Shown here: positions 32,756 to 39,702 of the stretch, one piece after another
Layout of the letters: every line of letters starts with the position of its first letter
Position numbering within the stretch: position 1 is the stretch's first letter
DNA from: Nonomuraea muscovyensis
GTDB lineage: Bacteria > Actinomycetota > Actinomycetes > Streptosporangiales > Streptosporangiaceae
Assembly: GCF_014207745.1 (NCBI RefSeq)
Contig: NZ_JACHJB010000002.1
Location: 186,001-250,000, forward strand
Length of the DNA: 64,000 bases
Direction of reading: 5' to 3'
Translations under genes and position numbers: made by a program
The notes under the pieces: model-generated
Seen by the model: only the letters and a program-made list of their open reading frames with translations
Database searches by the model: none
What the model was told of the DNA's origin: nothing

Positions 32756-34086
32756 GGGACGTACTCGTAGGCGCCGGCCTCGATGCCGCCGTCGCTCCCC
32801 ACGCTCACCCCGTCCAGGTCCGTCTCGGCGTACCCGGTGACGCCCAGCCCGATCGCGGGGCTGCCGGCGCGCAGCCGCAGCGGCCGGGCGGGGTCGAACA
32901 ACGGGTCCCGGTGCACGTTGTCGCGGCCGGCCGGCATCTGGAACAGCCCGCCCCAGAACACGTTGTGGTGGTTGTCGGTGAAGCCGGGGTCGGCGTACCC
33001 GCTCTTCTTGGCGGCCGAGACGACGTTCTGCGCCATCGACAGGTGGGCGTTGGCGCAGCCGGCGTAGCAGACGACGCCCTCGGCGTCGGGGTGGGTCAGG
33101 TGGACCGAGTTGTTGCGGAAGACGGTGCCGAGCACGGGGCCGTTCGGGTCCACGGGTCCGCCGTCGTCCCGCGGGCCGCGGGTGATCAGCCCGGCCCGGG
33201 TCTTGGGACCGTACACCGCGTTGTACTCGAAGACATTGCCGGAGGTGCCGTCCGGGTCGTTGGTGGTGCCGTCGGCGTTGGTCGAGGTGCCGAGTTCGGT
33301 GAAGGTGTCGTTGTCCACGGCGATGTTGTGGTGGATGTGGTTGCGCGAGCCGAGGAAGATCTCGACGGCCGCGCCGTCCCACTCGTAGTCGTAGCTGAAG
33401 GCGATGGAGCCGCTGATCCGGTTCCAGCCGATGTTGGAGTCGTCGCCCTGGACGAGCACCGCGAACGCGCCCGAGTCGTCGTTGTCGTTGACGTCGGTCG
33501 GGGTGAGCGTGCTCATGTGGTTGTTGTCGACGAAGTCGTTGTTCGTCACCGCGGTGTAGCGTGCGGCCGGCTCGATGAACACGCCCGCCGCCGCGCCGGT
33601 GATGTGGTTCTTCTCCACGACGTTGTCGTCGCCGGTCACCTTGACCGCGGCCCAGGAGCAGCGGCCCGCGTCCTGGTTGACGCCGATCTGCAGGTTGTAC
33701 AGCTCGATGTGGTTTCCGGCCAGGTGGACACAGCTCTCGGTGTCGCCCTTGACCACGGGGCGGGCGCCGCTGCCGTAGACGTCGACGACGATGGGGGCCG
33801 CCGCGGTGCCCGAGCGGGTCACCGACAGCCGGCCGGTCCAGGAGCCGCCGCGTCGGAGCAGGAGCCTGGAGCCGGGGGCGAGCGGCGCGGCCGAGGCCTT
33901 GGCCAGGGTCCGCCAGGCCGTGGCGGCCGAGGTGCCCGCGGCGGCGTCGTCGCCGTTGACGCTGTCGAGGTAGTAGACGGCGGCCGCCGACGCCGACGCC
34001 GGTCCGGTGGCCGCGCCGATCCCGGTGATCGCCAGCGCCAGCGCGGCGGCGCCGGCCGTGCACGCTCTGATGTTCCTGCCTGACAT
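32746..34086 (-). CDS. secreted right-handed parallel beta-helix protein
   Basis: 446 residues. A Sec signal peptide covers residues 1-35 (NIRACTAGAAALALAIT, cleavage near ASA/A). The mature protein shows the short Asn/Gly-rich strand repeats of parallel beta-helices (for instance NVVEKNHITG, AVTNNDFVDNN, NIGWNRISGS, HIHHNIAVDNDTF, NVFEYNAVYG, TVFRNNSVHLT). Such folds belong to pectate lyase-like and related polysaccharide-active or adhesive proteins. Acidic clusters (DVNDNDDS) could bind calcium. Catalytic residues cannot be assigned. ATG with GAGGT upstream; a strong terminator follows. An inverted AAGATCAC pair lies in its promoter region. Confidence 0.83.
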   Translation of the reverse strand: MSGRNIRACTAGAAALALAITGIGAATGPASASAAAVYYLDSVNGDDAAAGTSAATAWRTLAKASAAPLAPGSRLLLRRGGSWTGRLSVTRSGTAAAPIVVDVYGSGARPVVKGDTESCVHLAGNHIELYNLQIGVNQDAGRCSWAAVKVTGDDNVVEKNHITGAAAGVFIEPAARYTAVTNNDFVDNNHMSTLTPTDVNDNDDSGAFAVLVQGDDSNIGWNRISGSIAFSYDYEWDGAAVEIFLGSRNHIHHNIAVDNDTFTELGTSTNADGTTNDPDGTSGNVFEYNAVYGPKTRAGLITRGPRDDGGPVDPNGPVLGTVFRNNSVHLTHPDAEGVVCYAGCANAHLSMAQNVVSAAKKSGYADPGFTDNHHNVFWGGLFQMPAGRDNVHRDPLFDPARPLRLRAGSPAIGLGVTGYAETDLDGVSVGSDGGIEAGAYEYVPAG

Positions 34087-34137
34087 GTGTTCGACCTCTC
34101 GATCCAGCGGTCGGCGGGCTCCGCGCCCGCCCGGACG

Positions 34138-34198
34138 AAGATCACTGCGGTGACACCCTAGGCGGTCGGGATCGCGCTTTCCCGGCTTTCGTGATCTT
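34138..34198 (-). promoter_or_regulatory. inverted AAGATCAC sites upstream of the beta-helix gene
   Basis: AAGATCAC at 34138-34145 and its exact complement GTGATCTT at 34191-34198, centres 53 bases apart (five helical turns). A possible -10 (TAGGGT) lies between them on the minus strand. They may be paired regulator sites. Confidence 0.35.
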
Positions 34199-34283
34199 TG
34201 GTGCGAACGGGGCCGTCTGTCAGGGGGCGGCGGTCAGTAGCCGGGGCCCGGCCCGGGCGCCCGCAGGTGGGGCCGGCACGGGG

Positions 34284-34463
34284 TCACAGCAGGTCGTCCA
34301 CCGTGGCGCCGGAGCGTACCTCGACCCCTTCCTGGCCCACCCCGAGGTCCTTGAAGCCGCTGGAGGTGGCCAAGCAGCCGTCGACGAGCGGCGGCCACAG
34401 CGGGAAGCCGATCGACGGGTCGCCCAGGGAGCGCTGCCGGATGGCGAGGGAGGCTCCGTTCAC
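34284..34463 (-). CDS. short hypothetical reading frame
   Basis: 59 residues from a GTG at 34463 (no good ribosome site); the frame is open further upstream to about 34541. The peptide includes SLGDPSIGFPLWPPLVDG and CLATSSGFKDLGVGQEGVE, which has natural-looking composition. It lies 75 bases after the stop of the SRPBCC gene on the same strand and may be the tail of a lost gene or a small fourth member of that operon. Not recognised. Confidence 0.35.
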   Translation of the reverse strand: MNGASLAIRQRSLGDPSIGFPLWPPLVDGCLATSSGFKDLGVGQEGVEVRSGATVDDLL

Positions 34464-34538
34464 GTGCGGTGAGCCTAGTCGGCCTGCGCCAGGCGCGTCC
34501 CCGGCCGTGAGGGGCGCACCGGCGCCTCCGCACGGGCC

Positions 34539-35012
34539 CTACCGCTCGGCGGCCCTCTTCAGGTGGTCGAGCCAGGCCGCCAGCGAGCCGTCGAGGGCGG
34601 CACGCATCGCCTCGACGTCGGTGCGGACCGGGTCGCCGTCCCACGACTCCTCGGTTTCGACGCGGACCATGCCGTCCGCTGAGCCGTCCACCGTGCCGTC
34701 CACCGCGCTGTCCACCGTGCGGAACGTCCACTGGTGGACACCGGTGATGCCGTGCGCGGGGCCGCCCCACAGGATGCGGAACGGGGCCTCGACCGCGTAC
34801 ACGGTGGAGGCGATGTCGAGCCCGGCGGTGCTCCAGTGGAACACCGATCCCGGCGCGAGCGGCCCGCCGGAGCGGGCGGCGGTGATGTCCGGCTGCCACG
34901 ACGGCCAGGACGGCACGTCGGTGTGCAGGGCCCAGACCCGCGACAGGGCCGCGTCGATCGTGATGGCGCGCCGTACGACGACGGGGGCGGCGGTGTCGAT
35001 TCCGGTGATCAT
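34539..35012 (-). CDS. SRPBCC (START-like) family protein
   Basis: 157 residues. The fold is indicated by VVRRAITIDAALSRVWALHT, VPSWPSWQPDI, GSVFHWSTAG and a long C-terminal helix (AALDGSLAAWLDHLKR), as in polyketide cyclase/dehydrase-like proteins with a hydrophobic cavity. A Thr/Val-Asp-Gly repeat (TVDSAVDGTVDGSADG) forms an expanded loop. Its ATG overlaps the stop of the carotenoid-oxygenase gene by one base (TGATG), so the two are translationally coupled. It may bind or process the apocarotenoid or aromatic aldehyde made by that enzyme (inference). Confidence 0.85.
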   Translation of the reverse strand: MITGIDTAAPVVVRRAITIDAALSRVWALHTDVPSWPSWQPDITAARSGGPLAPGSVFHWSTAGLDIASTVYAVEAPFRILWGGPAHGITGVHQWTFRTVDSAVDGTVDGSADGMVRVETEESWDGDPVRTDVEAMRAALDGSLAAWLDHLKRAAER

Positions 35013-36355
35013 CAGTTCTCCTCCACATCGGGGATCCAGTCGCCGTGGATGCCGGCGGGCACCCGGCGGGGCAGTTCGACGACCGCGACGGGGTCGCGGC
35101 GGATGTCGGCGGCGTCCAGGACGAGCAGCTGGGAGGCGTCGGCCCTGAGGTCGCTGACGACGGTGAGCAGGTAGCCGTCGTCCTCACCGGTCGCGCCGGC
35201 GGCCGGGACGAAGACGGCCTCGCCGGGCATGCGGTCCGGCCCGTGCCGGAGCAGCTGCTGCTGCCCGGTGACGGTGTCGAACTTGACCGTGGAGTACCCC
35301 GGCAGGCCGGCCCCGGGGAAGGCGATGGCGTAGCTGTAGCGGTTGACCAGTCCCGTGCGGGCGTCGTTGATCGACGGGAACTCGGTGACCAGGTCGTCGA
35401 GCGGCTCCTCGACGGCCTTGCCGGTGGCCGGGTCGAGGATCCAGCGGTGGAAGGTCGATCCGGCGGCGGGGCTGGTGCCGTACCCCGGCGCGCCGATCCA
35501 CCACTTCCACGAGCTCTCCCAGGAGGCGCGGTCGAAGCGCGGCCCTTCGAGCACAACCCGCCCGTGCCGGTCGGCGTAGGCGTTGGTGACGTGCAGGATC
35601 GCCGCCTGCTCCACCTCGAACCAGGTGACCTCGCCGGGGCCGGTGCGCGGCAGCACGCCGATCCGGAACGGCACGTCGTCGTGCCAGCGGTACGGGATGC
35701 CGGAGTGCTCGGCGTGGTCGAACACCACGGGCGGGTTGAGGAAGACCACGTGCCGGTCGGTGATGGCGAAGTCGTGCATGAGCGACGGCCCGGCCCCCTC
35801 GACGGCTTCGGTACGGACGATCTCGCCGGACGCGTCGGCGACGTAGTAGGTCAGGTAGGGCGGGAACGGGCTGTAGCCGAAGAAGTGCAGCTCGCCGGTG
35901 ACCGGGTCCTCCTTCGGATGGGCGGTCATCGCGCTGGTCAGCCTGCCGCCGAAGTCGTGGACGCCGATGGTGTCGAGCTCGGGGCCGACCTCCCACGGCA
36001 GGTTGGCCTCCTGCAGCGCCAGGTAGCGCCCGCCGTGGAAGATGATGTTGGTCGCGGCGGCGCTGACCTCCAGCTCGGTGCCGGTGAAGGGCACGCCGTC
36101 CAGGAACGGGGTGCGCACCCAGCGGTTGCGGTACCACTCCGCGCGGCCGTCCCGAAGGCGCACGCCGTGGATCATGCCTTCGCCGCGGAACCAGTGGCTC
36201 GGGGTGATGCCGGGCTTGGGGTTGTGGCCGTTGCGGAAGTAGCGGCCGTTCAGCTCCGGCGGCAGCGTCCCGTGGACGGTCAGCTCGCTCGCGGTGATCT
36301 CGTCGGTGACGGGGGTGAAGTGGCCGGTGACGTACGGCACGGGCAGTTCGCTCAT
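35012..36355 (-). CDS. carotenoid/stilbene cleavage oxygenase family protein
   Basis: 447 residues. Family landmarks: LNGRYFRNGHNPKPG near the N terminus, HWFRGEGMIHGVRLRDG, four separated histidines expected to hold Fe(II) (TAHPKEDP, SLMHDFAITDRHVVF, ILHVTNAYAD and the final GIHGDWIP), and blade-like repeats of a seven-bladed propeller. These enzymes cleave a C=C bond in carotenoids, retinoids or stilbenes using O2. No signal peptide. Its start overlaps the stop of the upstream MFS gene (TGATG), and the SRPBCC gene follows with the same overlap, which gives a tight three-gene operon. Carotenoid, apocarotenoid or lignostilbene substrates are all possible. Confidence 0.9.
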   Translation of the reverse strand: MSELPVPYVTGHFTPVTDEITASELTVHGTLPPELNGRYFRNGHNPKPGITPSHWFRGEGMIHGVRLRDGRAEWYRNRWVRTPFLDGVPFTGTELEVSAAATNIIFHGGRYLALQEANLPWEVGPELDTIGVHDFGGRLTSAMTAHPKEDPVTGELHFFGYSPFPPYLTYYVADASGEIVRTEAVEGAGPSLMHDFAITDRHVVFLNPPVVFDHAEHSGIPYRWHDDVPFRIGVLPRTGPGEVTWFEVEQAAILHVTNAYADRHGRVVLEGPRFDRASWESSWKWWIGAPGYGTSPAAGSTFHRWILDPATGKAVEEPLDDLVTEFPSINDARTGLVNRYSYAIAFPGAGLPGYSTVKFDTVTGQQQLLRHGPDRMPGEAVFVPAAGATGEDDGYLLTVVSDLRADASQLLVLDAADIRRDPVAVVELPRRVPAGIHGDWIPDVEEN

Positions 36356-37701
36356 CAGAGCCGGTCCTTTCGGTTGGGCATGACGACTCGGTCGCGGACG
36401 ACGACGAGGGAGAGCAGGGCGGTGAGCAGGGTGACGGCGGCGGCGGACAGGAAGGCGCCGCCGTATCCCTGGGAGGCGGAGACGACGGTCAGGACGGCCA
36501 GCCCGATCGCGCCGCCGATCTGGCGGGTGGCGTTGACGAGGCCGCCGGCCAGCCCGCTGTCCTCGGCGCGTACCCCGGCCGAGGACAGGGCGGTGAGCTG
36601 GACGAAGGCCACCCCGAGGCCCGCGCCGACCAGCAGCGAGGGGCCGAGCAGGTCGCGGGCGAAGGTGCCGTCGGCGGGGGCGGGCGACAGCCAGGCCAGC
36701 CCGCCGGCCAGGAGCAGCAGCCCGCCGGCGAGTACGGCCGGGCCGGGGAGCCGCCTGGTCAGCCGGGGCGTGACCCAGGAGGACAGGGTGATCGTCAGGG
36801 CGAGCGGGAGCTGGGTCAGGCCCGCCTCCAGGGGCGTGTAGCCGAGGACGCGCTGCTGGTAGAGCGGCAGGAAGAAGAACAGGCCGAGCCAGACCGCGCC
36901 GAGCAGCGCCATGAGCGCGTTGGCCGCCGCCACCGGGCCGCCGGTGAAGATCCGTCCCGGTACGAGCGGGTCGGCGGAGCGCCGCTGGCGGGCCACGAAC
37001 AGCCCGAGGAGCAGCAGCCCGGCCCCCAGCGCGGGCCAGGATCCGGACAGGCCATGGGTGAGGGCGACCAGGCCGGCCGTGACCGTGACCGCCCCCGGCA
37101 CGTCGAGCCGGCCGCCGCGGGGCCGGTCGGCGGTGACGAGCAGCCCGGTGGCCGCCATCACGGCGAGCGTGCAGGGGACCAGGACGGCGAACACCGCCCG
37201 CCAGCCGAACACGTCGCTGAGCAGGCCGCCCAGCAGCACGCCGGCCGCGCCGCCCGCGCCGGAGACCGCGCCCCACACGCCCAGGGCGGCGCCGCGGCCC
37301 CTCCCGCCGGGGAACAGGGTCAGCACCAGCGCCAGCGCTGTCGGCGCCAGCAGCGCCGCGCCGACTCCTTGGGCGGCCCTGGCCGCGATCAGCGTGGCGG
37401 CCCCGGGAGCCAGCGCGGCGCCGAGCGAGGCCAGCCCGAACAGCCCGGCGCCGGCCAGGAAGACGCGGCGCAGCCCGAACACGTCGCCGGACCGGCCGCC
37501 GAGCAGCAGGAGCGCGCCGAACACCAGGACGTAGGCGTTGACCACCCACGCCAACCCGGCGGCGGACAGGCCGAGGCCGGCCCGGATCTGCGGGAGCGCG
37601 ACGTTCACGATCGAGGTGCTCAGCACGACGAGGAACTGGGCGGTGGCCAGGGCCGTCAGGGGAAGCCAGGCGGCGGCCCGGGTGGTCGGGGTGCTGCTCA
37701 T
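36355..37701 (-). CDS. MFS transporter, DHA2 drug-export type
   Basis: 448 residues from the ATG at 37701; a GTG three codons upstream is an alternative. About 14 hydrophobic helices. Typical DHA2 features: FLVVLSTSIVNVALPQI in helix 1, GGRSGDVFGLRRVF between helices 2 and 3 (motif A), and VSGAGGAAGVLLGGLL in helix 5 (motif C of exporters). First gene of the operon with the carotenoid/stilbene oxygenase and SRPBCC genes. It probably exports a small hydrophobic molecule linked to that chemistry. Divergent from the multicopper oxidase gene, with which it shares a 145-base promoter region. Confidence 0.9.
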   Translation of the reverse strand: MSSTPTTRAAAWLPLTALATAQFLVVLSTSIVNVALPQIRAGLGLSAAGLAWVVNAYVLVFGALLLLGGRSGDVFGLRRVFLAGAGLFGLASLGAALAPGAATLIAARAAQGVGAALLAPTALALVLTLFPGGRGRGAALGVWGAVSGAGGAAGVLLGGLLSDVFGWRAVFAVLVPCTLAVMAATGLLVTADRPRGGRLDVPGAVTVTAGLVALTHGLSGSWPALGAGLLLLGLFVARQRRSADPLVPGRIFTGGPVAAANALMALLGAVWLGLFFFLPLYQQRVLGYTPLEAGLTQLPLALTITLSSWVTPRLTRRLPGPAVLAGGLLLLAGGLAWLSPAPADGTFARDLLGPSLLVGAGLGVAFVQLTALSSAGVRAEDSGLAGGLVNATRQIGGAIGLAVLTVVSASQGYGGAFLSAAAVTLLTALLSLVVVRDRVVMPNRKDRL

Positions 37702-37846
37702 GGCGACCACGCTCGCAGCGGGGCGGCGTGGTTCGCGTCGGCAGGAATCGCCTATCCGGGCGCGGCGCCGCGGAGTAGGCGGTCGTCACCGACGCGAGAT
37801 CCGCCGGCCCGCCGTCACCGTGGTGACCCCGAGCAAGGAGAATCCG

Positions 37847-39679
37847 ATGTCCGAACCCCTCTTCGTCACCGACATGCTGCTGGCCATCGCGGTCGTCGTC
37901 GCGGCGGTCGCCGGTGCCGCCGGGCGGTGGGCGCTGTACGGCCTGGCGTCCCTGGTCGGGGCCCGGCTGGTCGTCGCGGGCGTGCTGCTCACCGGCGGAT
38001 TCGCGCTGGCCGAGCCGCGGCTGCTCCTGCAGGTGCCGCTGGCCGTGCTGCCGGTCGGCTGGGCGCTGGCCACCCGGAGCGCGGCGTCCGTCGCCGCGGC
38101 CAAGGTCGGCGCCGGACTGTCGGGGCTGTGGCTGTTCGTCCCGTTCGATGCGCTGCTTGAGCTGGCCGTCTCGGCCGTGGCCGTCGGCCTGGCCGTACTC
38201 GTGGCCCGGTGGCGCGACTCCGGCCCGCTCCCGTCGGGCGGGCCGCGCCTGGCTCGGGCGCCCTGGCTCGCACTCCCCGCCCTGCTGGCGCCCGCGGTCG
38301 TGCTGGGCGTGGCCTACCAGGACAACGTGTCGGCGGCCGAGCGCCACCATCACGCCGCGGCCGGCGGCCGTAGCGTCGAGCAGCTCACCGGGCCGCGCGA
38401 CGAGACGCCCGACGCCCGCTTCACCCTGACCGCCGCGCACGGCAGGGTCCGGCTGAGCTCGGGCCGCGAGATCGACGCGCTCACCTTCAACGGCCGCTCG
38501 CCCGGCCCGGAGCTGCGGGTCAAGGCCGGCCGGCTGGTCGAGGTGACCCTCGTCAACACCGACGTCGAGGAGGGGGTGACACTCCACTGGCATGGCGTGG
38601 ACGTCCCCAACGCCGAGGACGGCGTGCCTGGCGTCACCCAGGAGGCGGTCGAGCCCGGCGGCAGGCACGTCTACCGGTTCGTCCCCGACCGGCCGGGCAC
38701 GTTCTGGTACCACACCCACCGCGGCTCCGCCCAGACCGTGCGGCGCGGCCTGTTCGGCGCCCTGATCGTGGAGGAGGAGAAGGCGACCGCCGGAACGGAG
38801 CGGACGGTCTTCACCCACCTGTGGCCCGGAGCCGACGAACCCGTCGCCGCGTTCGACACCGCCGACCGGCCCGAGGGGGAGGCCGTCGCCGCCGGCGAGC
38901 CGGTGCTGCTGCGCGTGGTCAACAGCTCCGAGGAGCCGCACCTGCTGCGCCTCGGCGGCACGCCGTACACCGTCACCGCCATCGACGGGAACGCCGTCCG
39001 GGGCCCGGCCGTGCTCAGGCCCGGCACCGACCTGTTGCTGGCCGCGGGCGGGCGCTTCGACGTCGCCTTCACCATGCCGGACGGCCCGGTCACGCTGTCC
39101 GGCGACGTCGACGAGATCCCCGACTCCGCCGCTCTGGTCCTCAGTCCCGGCGGCGACGCCGCGCCCGCGCCCGCGAGCACCGTCGCCCGCTTCGACCCCC
39201 TCTCGTACGGCGAGGCCACCGCCACCGCCGTGGGGGAGGCGTACGACAAGACCTTCGACCTGGCGCTGGACGACGGCTTCGGTTTCGCCATGGGCCGGCT
39301 GAACTACGTGAGCAGCTCCGTCAACGGCCGGCTGTGGCCGGCGGTGCCCATGCTGACGGTGGACGAGGGCGACCGGGTCAGGATGCGCATCGTCAACCGC
39401 AGCCTCATCGACCATCCGATGCACCTGCACGGCCACCGGGTCCGGGTCCTGTCGCGCAACGGCGTCCCGGCCACGGGGAGCACCTGGTGGACCGACACGC
39501 TCAACGTGGCCCCGGGCGAGATCTACGAGATCGACTTCACGGCCGACAATCCGGGCATCTGGATGGACCACTGCCACAACTTCACGCACGCGTCCGAGGG
39601 CATGGTCATGCACCTGGGCTACGCGGGCGTCACCACGCCCCACGCCACACCCCACAACACGGGCCCGATCCCGGAATGA
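37847..39679 (+). CDS. multicopper oxidase with N-terminal membrane domain
   Basis: 610 residues; ATG after AAGGAG. Residues 1-165 contain five hydrophobic helices, an unusual anchor for this family. The rest is a laccase-like cupredoxin protein with all copper motifs: HWHG, WYHTHRGS, HPMHLHGH and the C-terminal HCHNFTHASEGMVMH (type 1 Cys-His with Met as axial ligand, plus type 2/3 histidines). It should oxidise phenols or metal ions with reduction of O2 to water on the outer face of the membrane. Its divergent neighbour is the MFS/carotenoid-stilbene oxygenase/SRPBCC operon, which suggests shared work on an aromatic or polyene compound. Confidence 0.92.
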   Translation: MSEPLFVTDMLLAIAVVVAAVAGAAGRWALYGLASLVGARLVVAGVLLTGGFALAEPRLLLQVPLAVLPVGWALATRSAASVAAAKVGAGLSGLWLFVPFDALLELAVSAVAVGLAVLVARWRDSGPLPSGGPRLARAPWLALPALLAPAVVLGVAYQDNVSAAERHHHAAAGGRSVEQLTGPRDETPDARFTLTAAHGRVRLSSGREIDALTFNGRSPGPELRVKAGRLVEVTLVNTDVEEGVTLHWHGVDVPNAEDGVPGVTQEAVEPGGRHVYRFVPDRPGTFWYHTHRGSAQTVRRGLFGALIVEEEKATAGTERTVFTHLWPGADEPVAAFDTADRPEGEAVAAGEPVLLRVVNSSEEPHLLRLGGTPYTVTAIDGNAVRGPAVLRPGTDLLLAAGGRFDVAFTMPDGPVTLSGDVDEIPDSAALVLSPGGDAAPAPASTVARFDPLSYGEATATAVGEAYDKTFDLALDDGFGFAMGRLNYVSSSVNGRLWPAVPMLTVDEGDRVRMRIVNRSLIDHPMHLHGHRVRVLSRNGVPATGSTWWTDTLNVAPGEIYEIDFTADNPGIWMDHCHNFTHASEGMVMHLGYAGVTTPHATPHNTGPIPE

Positions 39680-39702
39680 CGACGTCCCTCTAGCATGGGC
39701 GG

